A DNA stretch of 64,000 nucleotides, taken from the NCBI GenBank assembly GCA_037951105.1, contig JBAMJV010003817.1, positions 1 to 64,000 on the forward strand, read 5' to 3'. This stretch comes from Echinarachnius parma (lineage: Eukaryota; Echinodermata; Echinoidea; Clypeasteroida; Echinarachniidae). Positions 56,350 to 64,000 of the stretch are shown here, one piece after another; the first letter of the stretch is position 1, and every line of letters starts with the position of its first letter. The translations under genes and the position numbers were made by a program. The notes below the pieces were generated by a model. The model searched no databases. It was not told the origin of the DNA and worked only from the letters and a program-made list of their open reading frames with translations.

Positions 56350-57257
56350 CTTCTTTGAGCTTGCGCCTCAGACTGGCATGGACCCCCTTCACTACGTCCG
56401 ACGCTCTCTTCTCGCATCCATCCTCACAGCAGCTAGTGCCGGACCCACTCGAACTACAACTCTGGTCCCTCTTTCTATGGTGACAGTGGGCTCCACCGAT
56501 AGCAACTGGCACAGAATGCAAGGCAGGGCTCCCCGATACATTCTCAGCTGCTGTTTTCGCTGGGTCGAGCAAGGAGCAGCAGGACTCCGAGATGCCAGTT
56601 GCAACTGGCCCAGACAGGCTTCCTATAGTCATAGAGGCTTCCGGGCCGCTGAAAGAAGGGGAACCCTCATTTCCAACTTTTTGCAATGCTGAGTCTAGAT
56701 TGGGACTAGTTTGGTCACCATCGGAGTTAGTAGGCCCAATGGAGCCTAGCTTGGGACTGGTTTGGGCACCACCAGAGTTAGTAGTCCCAATGGCTGTGGG
56801 GATGGTCATTTTACTGAACTTGTTCTCTTTCTTTCTGACAGCGCCAGTCTCAGGGATTTGTGCTTGCTTGAAACTGCCTCCATCAGGAGACTCTGTGTCT
56901 AGCTTCGGACTGTTAATATTGTCACCATCAAATTCAGCAGTGGCCGGGACTGGGAGTTCATTAGATAAAGTGTCTTTCTCTCTCACAGCAGCAGGTTCAG
57001 TGCATCCAGCTTGGTCATGATCACTTGCTTCTGATGACTCCAGCTTGGGGCCTTTCACATCATCAACATCAAGCTTTGCAGTATCATCAGGCTTAGTTCC
57101 TCTCATTCCAACAGCGACGGATTCTGCAGACATCTTTTCTGGACCACCTTTCTTCCCTTCTTCCGAAGGCTTCAAGGGACCATCTACTTCAAGCTTTACA
57201 TCGGCAGATGGCTTCTGAACATCAGAACCTTTCGTCATTGATGAAGCCATTGTAGAT
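56350..57257 (-). CDS. First coding exon of an unrecognised acidic, Ser/Pro-rich protein
   Basis: Acceptor CCTCTCTTTTCTAG precedes the exon; ATG follows 7 nt later at 57250 (context ACAATGG). The frame stays open for 300 codons to donor GAAG/GTACAGT, a phase 1 junction. It is by far the longest frame in the window. The product looks disordered: acidic and rich in Ser, Pro, Gly and Lys. Residues 157-173 and 174-190 are a tandem 17-residue duplication around QTSP(K/N)L; weaker SPKL or GPKL echoes lie at 67-70 and 114-117. From about 224 it changes: CC at 224-225, HCHHRKR at 255-261, SCSSSGSGTSCC at 264-275, then basic VHASLRRKLKE at the end, as if leading to a structured domain in the next exon. 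The 5' UTR must be spliced. No family recognised; a chance frame of this length with both splice sites is unlikely. Confidence 0.75.
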
Positions 57258-58569
57258 CTAGAAAAGAGGAGAGGATAATGACGTGTGTGTTATAGAATGA
57301 CAGAGAGGCATATGTTTATACTGTATCCAATCAGTTTGATAACGCAACTATTAAATCAATCAATTGTATCCAATAAGAAATATGAATATTGGATTTTTCA
57401 TACACAAGAAAATTCTTGAATGAAACACCAGACCTACAATGACTAGATAATTAACTTATAATACAAATTGAGAACAGGCTAATTTTGGTATATTTTTACC
57501 GAACATTCCCCTTACAATGTAGACCTCGACCAGCCCAAGTATTTTGGAGAACAGTCCTGCATGGGTTAACCTGTTCTTCTCAACTTTCTTTTTCTTTTCG
57601 AAAAAAAAACCCTCTCCCTAAATGAGAATATTACCCATGAACAAAGTTGTAATATTATATGAATCCATTTGTTCTGATGATCTGATCTACCAAAATCCTT
57701 CTACTTTGAAATGGCAGATAATATCAAACTACAGTACACCTTCAACCTTCGTCACCTTCGTCACACTTGTATAGTTGATAAAAGTGTGTTATAATTTTTC
57801 AAGTAAGTTGTAACCTACTTCATAGTTCTTTTAAATAACTAAATCAGGTTCCACTACCACACTACCTTATTTTGCAAGTGGCACAATCGAGCCAGCAAAA
57901 TAATTTCCCCCATTATTTGGTGGCCTGAAACAAAAATTTACAGGTGTGGATGAGGCTCAACATGTGAGATTACAAGATTTTCTTGTTGTTTTGTCATTGT
58001 CAGTTTGATTCATGAACATAATATGTTGTTGGTCCAGAGCACATCTACAACGTATTGTAAACGGTTCTGGTAGGACAGTCCAAGGCTAATCAGTTCCCAA
58101 GTCCAAGGCCATATTTTTCACTTAACTTGTTAAATAGTTCCCATCAGTTCTCAGGGCCAAGAACCTGCGGCACACCCCTATCAACAAAATAATTCGATTG
58201 GTGACAAAGCTACATGTAGATAACCGAGGTAGAAGTCAGACTGTAGAGTGTACTGTAGTACAACCATCACAGTTCACACATGTACTCACTGCTCCGCTCA
58301 GACATGTCAGACCAATTACATTTTTCAGGCCTGACCGACATCTACAAAGTATTGTAAATGGTCCTGGTAGGACCATTTACTCCATACAGTGGCAAATTCG
58401 AATGGACACACTTTGAACCTCAAAGACAGAGAAAAGAACAGCTTATCTAAAGTCACCAAATCCATATCTAGATTGAAACAGATTTTATCATTTATTGTAC
58501 AAAATTTCACTTTAAAAATGATAATTTATACTTACAAACAAGGCGATAGCCATAACGTGTCTCGCCCAA
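57258..58569 (-). other. Probable 5' UTR intron; one diverged direct repeat
   Basis: ACATCTACAA(C/A)GTATTGTAAA then GGT(T/C)CTGGTAGGAC occurs at about 58042 and 58338, one old duplication. A good GTGAGTAC donor reads on the minus strand near 58283 after GCGGAGCA, which could end a noncoding exon. No coding frame supported. Confidence 0.35.
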
Positions 58570-59146
58570 TTGCGCGCATTCATGCCAATGAAGTTTGGTT
58601 ACAAACAGATGCAGGGATGGAAAGTTATCGACCCTAATAGACTCTTACCCCAAAACTTTCACATTTCACCTCATATGACCTTTGACCTACTTATGTGACC
58701 TTTGACCCCTGAATATCATGGAGGCCAATGTATGGCATCTACCAATCAAGTTTGGTTTCAAACAGATGCAGGGTTCGAAAGTTATCAACCCTAATAGACT
58801 CTTACCCCAAAAACTTCACATTGACCCTCATTTGACCTTTGACCCCAGCATATCATGGAGGCCGGTATAGGGCATCTACCAATCAAGTTTGGTTACAAAC
58901 AGATGCAGGGTTGGAAAGTTATCGACCCTAATAGACTCGTACCCCAAAAACTTCACATTGACCCTCATTGACCATATCTGAATTTGACCTACTTATGTGA
59001 CCTTTGACCCCAGCATATCATGGAGGCCGGTGTAGGGCATCTACCAATCAAGTTTGGTTACAAACAGATGCACGGTTGGAAAGTTATTCAAATTTTTGTA
59101 AGCGTCACGGACGGACAGACAGACAGACGGACGGACGGATGGACGC
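58570..59146 (+). repeat. Tandem repeat ending in a GACGGACA tract
   Basis: AAGTTTGGTTACAAACAGAT, GGAAAGTTATCGACCCTAAT, GACTCTTACCCCAAAA and CAGCATATCATGGAGGCC recur; AGTTTGGTT starts at about 58591, 58747, 58885 and 59047. The last copy runs into TTTTTGTAAGCGTCACG and then GGACGGACAGACAGACAGAC-type repeats to 59146. Protein-style frames across it are repeat artefacts. Confidence 0.8.
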
Positions 59147-59159
59147 AATTTGGATCCCT

Positions 59160-59385
59160 TAAGCCCGGCGCAGACAGAGCCGACTCGACCCGATCCGACT
59201 GGTTTTCAGTCAGACTAGAGTCGGTTTCGCTAAGTCGGAGCCGAACCAACGTGTTGAATCGGCTTCGAATGACCTCCGACTGGCACTTGACTGGCAAAAC
59301 CGGAGTCCTGAGGCAGCACATACTGTTAATCAGGCTGAAAACCAGTCGGATCAGGTCGAGTCGGCTCTGTCTGCTCCAGGCATTA
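59160..59385. mobile_element. CGGCGCAGACAGAGCC hairpin MITE
   Basis: CAGACAGAGCCGACTCGACC then GATCCGACTGGTTTTCAG pair with CTGAAAACCAGTCGGATC and GAGTCGGCTCTGTCTG. Arms about 38 bp, interior GC-rich with CGACT motifs. Flanking duplication not certain. Confidence 0.75.
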
Positions 59386-59399
59386 GTCTCCCTCCACCT

Positions 59400-60070
59400 T
59401 GGTGGGCGCGACAAAAACCATCATATAAGTTGCATTTGTTTCTCTTGCTGCTAGGTTTTCCACCGTAAACAAAGAAGACACGCCCGCAACGTGCGGAGAC
59501 CGCTTATTATTGCCCAAAACAAGCGGACTCGCGATCTGCAAGCATGCGCACCGTATCCGATTTCGGACGATACTGCCATATCAGAATTCAGATATGGTAA
59601 CTCACGCGGTGCAGGTTTGCGAGGCATACATGGCAGTCATCCAGATAGCAGCAACACTTCCGAGATGGATCACGACTGACTAATCTTCAGTTTTTTTATT
59701 GCCCAAAATTGCAGATTTCTCCATATTTCCGACATTTGAAGAATAACTTGGACCATTTTGGCAAGTTCAAATAATAGTTGTATCATTTTTAGGGCCAGTT
59801 ATGATCGATTTTGCAGAATTTTGCGTGAAAATTTAACAACATTTTTCTGTACCAGGCCACATAGTTCCCGTGTAGGCTGGCATTGCTCTGGCTGCTTGTG
59901 TGGCCCGACCTCTCTCTTTTTTCTTCTTCAACTGGCTAGAGAACCTGGCCAGTTACACACAGCACAGTGCGCCAATGACATTGTACACGCGCCGTGTGCT
60001 GTGCGAGTTCACCTGCACAGCGATATATTGAACCTTCGTACATAAAATCACGCCGTGCCGAAACCCGCTA
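59400..60070 (-). promoter_or_regulatory. CpG-dense patch, possible promoter and 5' exon of the minus-strand gene
   Basis: CpG is frequent here (GCGGGCGTGTC, CGCGAGTCC, CGAAATCGG on the minus strand) against a CpG-poor background. On the minus strand CTGCACCGC/GTGAGTTACC at 59606 is a strong donor and could end a noncoding first exon that joins the acceptor at 57257. No TATA box is assigned. It may instead be a GC-rich repeat, or the start of a plus-strand transcript. Confidence 0.3.
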
Positions 60071-60427
60071 ATTTTTGGTCGAGCGAAGGCACCCCGACAT
60101 TGCGGTCCAATTGGTGTAAGTTTTTATCGAAAATACGAAATGAACTACTGACATGACTGAGCGTAGATCTACAAAAGCGAGAATCAAGGTCCTAAAAATT
60201 GAAATCTCAAAAAAATCGAAAAAAATAAATGAACGATTTTGGTTGGAAAGACTGACTTTCATTCAACTTCAAGCGGTTTTCTGGATAACCAGGAGGAATA
60301 CAGAACGGCAAGAAGCATGTATTTTATGAGCAACAAGCATATAAATATTTTGATATGAGTTTCGAGGTACATGTTCAGTGCATTCTCAGCAAATCTAATT
60401 TCAAAGTCATCCCTGCCCTTTTGCTGG
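60071..60427. other. AT-rich spacer
   Basis: No gene or repeat recognised. Confidence 0.4.
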
Positions 60428-60556
60428 CCAGGGGGGGCATTCTGAAAAGATGAGACATGTCCTAAGTCATGGATTTTGTCCTAAGTTACGAGTCTTAACT
60501 ATATTTGTATTCTGAAAACAGGACTTAGGACATGTCCTAACTTAGGACATCCTAAA

Positions 60557-60659
60557 GTTACGACACGTATGCAAATGAGCTAAAAAGTTAAGACACGTAT
60601 GCAAATGAGCTAAAAAGTTAAGACACGTATGCAAATGAGCTAAAAAGTTAAGACACGTA
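60557..60659 (+). repeat. 30-bp minisatellite, about 3.4 copies
   Basis: GTTAAGACACGTATGCAAAT then GAGCTAAAAA repeats from 60557, 60587, 60617 and 60647. The last copy is cut at CACGTA by C2 and resumes after it with TGCAAATAAGCTAA. Confidence 0.9.
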
Positions 60660-61113
60660 CCGTAAAACTCCGTGTATAAGACGCACTCGTGTATAAAACG
60701 CACCCCCAACTTTCTATTAAAAAAAAATAAATAAAAAAAAAACATTTTTTTTTTTTTTTTTTTTTTTTTAGAATATTTTTTTTCATGAATATTCATATAT
60801 TCATGAGGTAGCAATGCTCATTAAATATGCAAAATACTAAATTCATTAATAACTTTTTTGTTGAGAAAAATGTATAACCACTGTTTAGAAAATTGAATAT
60901 TAAATGAGTGTTGCTACTCATGAATATCTGAATATTCAATTAGTAGCAGTGTTACTGCTTAAAAACTTGCATTTTGTTTTGCTAACCACTATAATTTATG
61001 TAGGAAAATGGTATATTGTGATAAATGTTCCCCCTTATATCAAGCTCTTGTCATGCCCTAGACCAGTTTAATATGCATTAAACATGACTACTGGGTGTCC
61101 CAAAAAAAATTTC

Positions 61114-61165
<52 letters not shown>

Positions 61166-61244
61166 ACCTGTGTATAAGACGCACCCCCCATTTTGAAAAT
61201 TTTCCGACGGAAAAAAAGTGCGTCTTATACACGGAGTTTTACGG
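60660..61244. mobile_element. TA-inserted hairpin MITE C2
   Basis: CCGTAAAACTCCGTGTATAA starts it and its inverse ends at 61244. TA is duplicated (60658-60659, 61245-61246) exactly where the minisatellite unit reads CGTATG, so the empty site is proven inside the window. Inner A/T runs lie at about 60720-60770 and 61117-61160. Inverted relative to C1 (41717-42513). Confidence 0.9.
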
Positions 61245-61320
61245 TATGCAAATAAGCTAATTTGTATTCTGAAAGCCACAACTTAGGATAAAACTTAAGT
61301 CCTAACTCGGTCTTAACTAT

Positions 61321-61671
61321 GCACTCGCACGATTTACGATAGTAATTATGACATGAACAAGACATTATCAAACTGCAATGAGCGTCCGAAAGTGTAACCA
61401 AATAAGAACATACATTTATTGCGAGTAGTTGCGCGTTGATTGAGCGCGTTGACTGAAAAAGTACGCTTGAAAGTTATCTTTCATGCGCTCTCGACCTCTT
61501 CGATCTTAATTTTGCCACTCAACCAAAAGACTGCAAAATGTTCATACTTGTTAATGTTATTGATAGGGCTTTAGGGAAACAAAACTGTTTACTGTGCAAG
61601 AGAAAGACATTATTTGGTTTACATTTGTAAATTACATTAATTACATTCATTGATATTTATTATTTACAACT
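61321..61671. other. Spacer before LINE fragment
   Basis: No gene recognised. Confidence 0.4.
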
Positions 61672-62448
61672 AGGAGCTCTTATGTATGATTTGAATGCAG
61701 GTTTGCTGCCAGTAGCCTTGGCCAGAATATTTAAGAAAAATAACCAAGTTCATCATTATTCTACACGACACGCGCAAGCATATCATTTACCTCTTGTTAG
61801 AACGCAATTCGCCCTGACGACATTGGGGTCCACTGGACCTAGGTTTTGGAACTCCCTTGAACCAAGAATAGCGCAATCGGTCAGTACTTTTATGTTTTTA
61901 AGCGCAAACTGAAGTTACTTTTTTTGAGTCGATATTGCCTAGATTCATAGTTTTTTAAAATCATTATGTACAATGTAGGAAAATTATATAGGCCTGCTTA
62001 CTTCTAATTCTACTCCTGTTTCTCAAATCACCTGTCTGTCTTGTTTTGTTCTGTCTGTGTTTCAGTCTGTATTGCCCCTCTCTCTCCCACTACCTTGTAT
62101 TTTGTCCTGTTACTCGTAGTATTTTCCTGCTTTTCCTGTAAATAGTCATTATTTAGTAGTCAGATTTTATCACACTTATTTATGTTTATATCTTTTTCAG
62201 TTCATTAGTTAGTTTAGTTTGTAAGCATTTAATGCGTGTAGTACTTTTATTTGATGAGTTTGTCTATCTGGACATACCCATAAGATACACACGAGGGACC
62301 TTAATTCCACCATCTCTGCTTTCAACCAAGGTCACCTCATCTTTCTATTGTAACGCCATATTTTGTTAATTTGCTATGTTCATGACATATTTGTAATGTG
62401 TGTTATATAAGAAAGATAAATTAAATAAACTTGAAACTTGAAACTTGA
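61672..62448 (+). pseudogene. LINE ORF2 C-terminus and 3' UTR, 5'-truncated
   Basis: The frame begins LGALMYDLNAGLLPVAL and continues with HHYSTRHAQAYHLPLVRT and GPRFWNSLEP. The order Y-x-L-x-x-G-L-L-P, then TRHA...LPL-x-R-T, then G-P-x-x-W-N-S-L is the classic reverse-transcriptase tail of CR1/Jockey-like LINEs. A frameshift lies just before FKRKLKLLFLSRY. After the stop comes about 480 bp of UTR, then AAATAAACTTG and three AAACTTG units ending at 62448. Everything upstream of the tail is missing, as in normal 5' truncation. Confidence 0.85.
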
Positions 62449-62511
62449 ATTTCGAACGCTGGATATCATTATGTGTATTTGTTATGATTGGTAAACTGAA
62501 CAATTCAGACA

Positions 62512-63064
62512 TTAAAGTGATCCAGGTAAAGTGTCTAACTCCACGAAAAATACTTGGAGCTTCCTCGTTTCTCTTCTGCCGTGTTGTTTAGCTTATGGTA
62601 AGAGAAGAATAAAATAGGGTTAGATTTTTTTCAAATGTCCCTTTAGTATGAAGATAATTATCATTGAAAATCATTATTTGAAAAGCGTTGATCAACGCTT
62701 TTCAAAAAAAGTACAATTGTTGTAGCTAAACACGTCCGAGCCAGCACGCGTGGGAAACATACTCCAGACGCTACTGAACTTTGATCCAACGTGCGCAAAT
62801 TCCATGAATTCTGTACAGTCAACATACACGAGTGCGGATATCGTCAAATGGACGATTATTACTGCTACAAATCCATGACAGGCCATCAGTATTCGGTGAT
62901 AAAATATGAACTCAATATTCGTTTTTTTCACTAGGTTAACAGTGTTCGTTTTCTTTCAAACTTTCACAAATCTTTCAATTGTATTTTACAATGATATTGA
63001 TATAGGATTGAAGTCTCAAATGTCATTTTGTGCAATATCTGACACTTTACCTGAATCACTTTAA
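62512..63064. mobile_element. TTAA-ended element X3
   Basis: TTAAAGTGATCCAGGTAAAG at the left and CTTTACCTGAATCACTTTAA at the right: about 26-bp inverted ends with TTAA tips, 553 bp. It shares CTTGGAGCTTCC, TTTAGCTTATGGTAA, CTAGGTTAACAG and GTCTCAAAT with X1 and X2 and defines the family's true ends. AACGCTTTTC palindromes lie in the centre. The 79-codon minus frame 62692-62931 has a hydrophobic stretch but no counterpart in X1 or X2, so I do not call it a gene. Confidence 0.8.
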
Positions 63065-63600
63065 GTTAATTTTAATAAAATAAAACAAAATCAATGGGAC
63101 AATCAACCCTATGAGTACGAGAGGAAATACATAAATAAACAAATAAATATATAATAAATGAAATGAAATGAAATGAAATTTATAAAGACGAATACAATTA
63201 ATTTTCATTATAAACAAAGTTCATAAAGCTAGTATCAGTACTTTAGGTCTTCGTTATTTTGTTAACTCAACAAAATACTGCGACTTCCTCGTACAAAATA
63301 TGCACAATGTGTATGAGATTGATTTGCAAATGCAATCACGCACGTGCATGCATGGCACCCTAGGACCAATGCCATATAGAAAGCACAGTAAACACACATA
63401 CACTCATCGCCATTCACTTACGTGTTCGAACGTGCTGTTGACATGCACCACATCTTACACAAAATCATGCTACTTCAGTAAGCAGCATCATCACCATTAT
63501 CGATCACAATCAGGCGCTAATATATTTGTTTTATGCATTAACTCACCATTTCACTCCAGATGGAACTTTCAAAATGAAAATTCTTGTCCAAAATGTGTAA
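63065..63600. other. Spacer with AAATG repeat
   Basis: Four AAATG units lie at about 63157-63178 after AT-rich sequence, perhaps another LINE tail. No gene. Confidence 0.4.
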
Positions 63601-64000
63601 ATTTACCTCATTTAGCGTTAACGTCGACGTGAATACCCGTTTCTAGCATGCTGACTGTGTTGTAATGGCGACTCGGTTTTTTCTGGTTCGTGTCCGAGTG
63701 CGCTCGCTACGCTGCAATTACGTACATGCGACACAATGCATTGCATAGCGATGTTTAGTTACGTGACGCTGCTACTGTGCACTCTCTTCGAGTGTCGACC
63801 ATTCGAGATCGGATGTTGATCTTCCATCAAGACGTTGACTATTAACGCCGTAATTATGTGAACCAATGTCATCACGCTCTGCTACCAACATACATTCATG
63901 TGACTAAATGATTACGCCTTGTAAAAAGACTAGTTGAACGAACTTTCATGTTTACATGTTATCACATGTTTACATGGTTATGCCATAGCCAGCCATAGCT
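63601..64000. other. CpG-richer window end
   Basis: CGTCGACGTG, GTCCGAGTGCGCTCGCTACG and similar strings raise CpG density compared with the preceding 3 kb. It may be the edge of another promoter, but nothing decides strand or gene. Confidence 0.3.

Larger units (their letters stand above)
60428..61320. mobile_element. TTAGGACATGTCCTAA palindromic repeat, interrupted
   Basis: GTCCTAAGT, ACTTAGGAC, TTAGGACATGTCCTAA and GTATTCTGAAA occur on the left side (60430-60556) and ACAACTTAGGATAAAACTTA with GTATTCTGAAAG on the right (61263-61310). It resembles the CTAAGTT-ended MITEs at 2287 and 20850. The centre is the 30-bp minisatellite plus the C2 insertion. Confidence 0.55.

Noticed and set aside
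56378-57020. Plus-strand frames of 104 and 142 codons
   Set aside because: Antisense shadows of the minus-strand exon, without their own splice support.
59020-59454. 144-codon plus frame and 108-codon minus frame
   Set aside because: Lie over GACGGACA repeats and a hairpin MITE; both strands open because of composition.
62692-62931. 79-codon frame with a hydrophobic stretch
   Set aside because: Lies inside MITE X3, is not present in X1 or X2, and has no splice sites.

Overview
This window looks like gene-poor, repeat-packed nuclear DNA from a marine invertebrate. The signs are AT-rich sequence without dense ORFs, intron-style splice signals, CR1/Jockey-like LINE 3' ends with short tandem tails, a tRNA-derived SINE head, many hairpin MITEs, and more than 20 long poly-G or poly-C runs. 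The MITE flavours (GGGCCCC-GTTGCAGAAAGAG ends, TTAAAGGG ends, ACAGTCAAACCTGTGTATAG, GACGGACA-tailed arrays) recall echinoderms, hemichordates and amphioxus. A deuterostome, perhaps an echinoderm, is my best guess, but this rests on memory of repeat styles and not on a gene.

Only one protein-coding locus is convincing. It is on the minus strand near 54.5-59.7 kb. Its best exon (57257-56350) has a clean acceptor, a start codon 7 nt later, 300 codons of low-complexity acidic/Ser/Pro sequence with an internal 17-residue duplication and a Cys-rich basic end, and a donor. A second exon candidate (54690-54513) encodes one membrane helix, but its phase does not join directly to the first. A CpG-dense patch at 59.4-60.1 kb could be the promoter side. 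I do not recognise the protein.

Layout of the rest. 0-6 kb: poly-G/C repeat, MITE and a LINE 3' end. 5.7-8.7 kb: a TTAA-ended MITE split by a 2.5-kb foldback element that carries coding remnants in opposite orientation in its arms and is flanked by a 9-bp target duplication. 9.6-14.4 kb: hairpin MITEs and a four-copy satellite. 15.1-16.2 kb: six copies of a 156-bp unit ending in a CGG repeat. 17-30.3 kb: MITEs, many ended by TTAA, plus a tRNA-SINE and degenerate tandems. 31-36.9 kb: GC-rich and palindromic elements and a purine-rich tandem split by a foldback with a TTA duplication. 37-51 kb: inverted-repeat MITEs, a CA-repeat zone and a recent 337-bp duplication containing TTAGGG copies. 57-64 kb: the upstream side of the gene, GACGGACA-tailed tandem repeats, a MITE inserted in a minisatellite, a LINE C-terminus and a CpG-richer end.

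The genes do not form a pathway here. The biology on display is repeat turnover: several insertions can be dated relative to one another because the host repeat shows the empty site. All comparisons were made by eye inside this window; no database search was possible.
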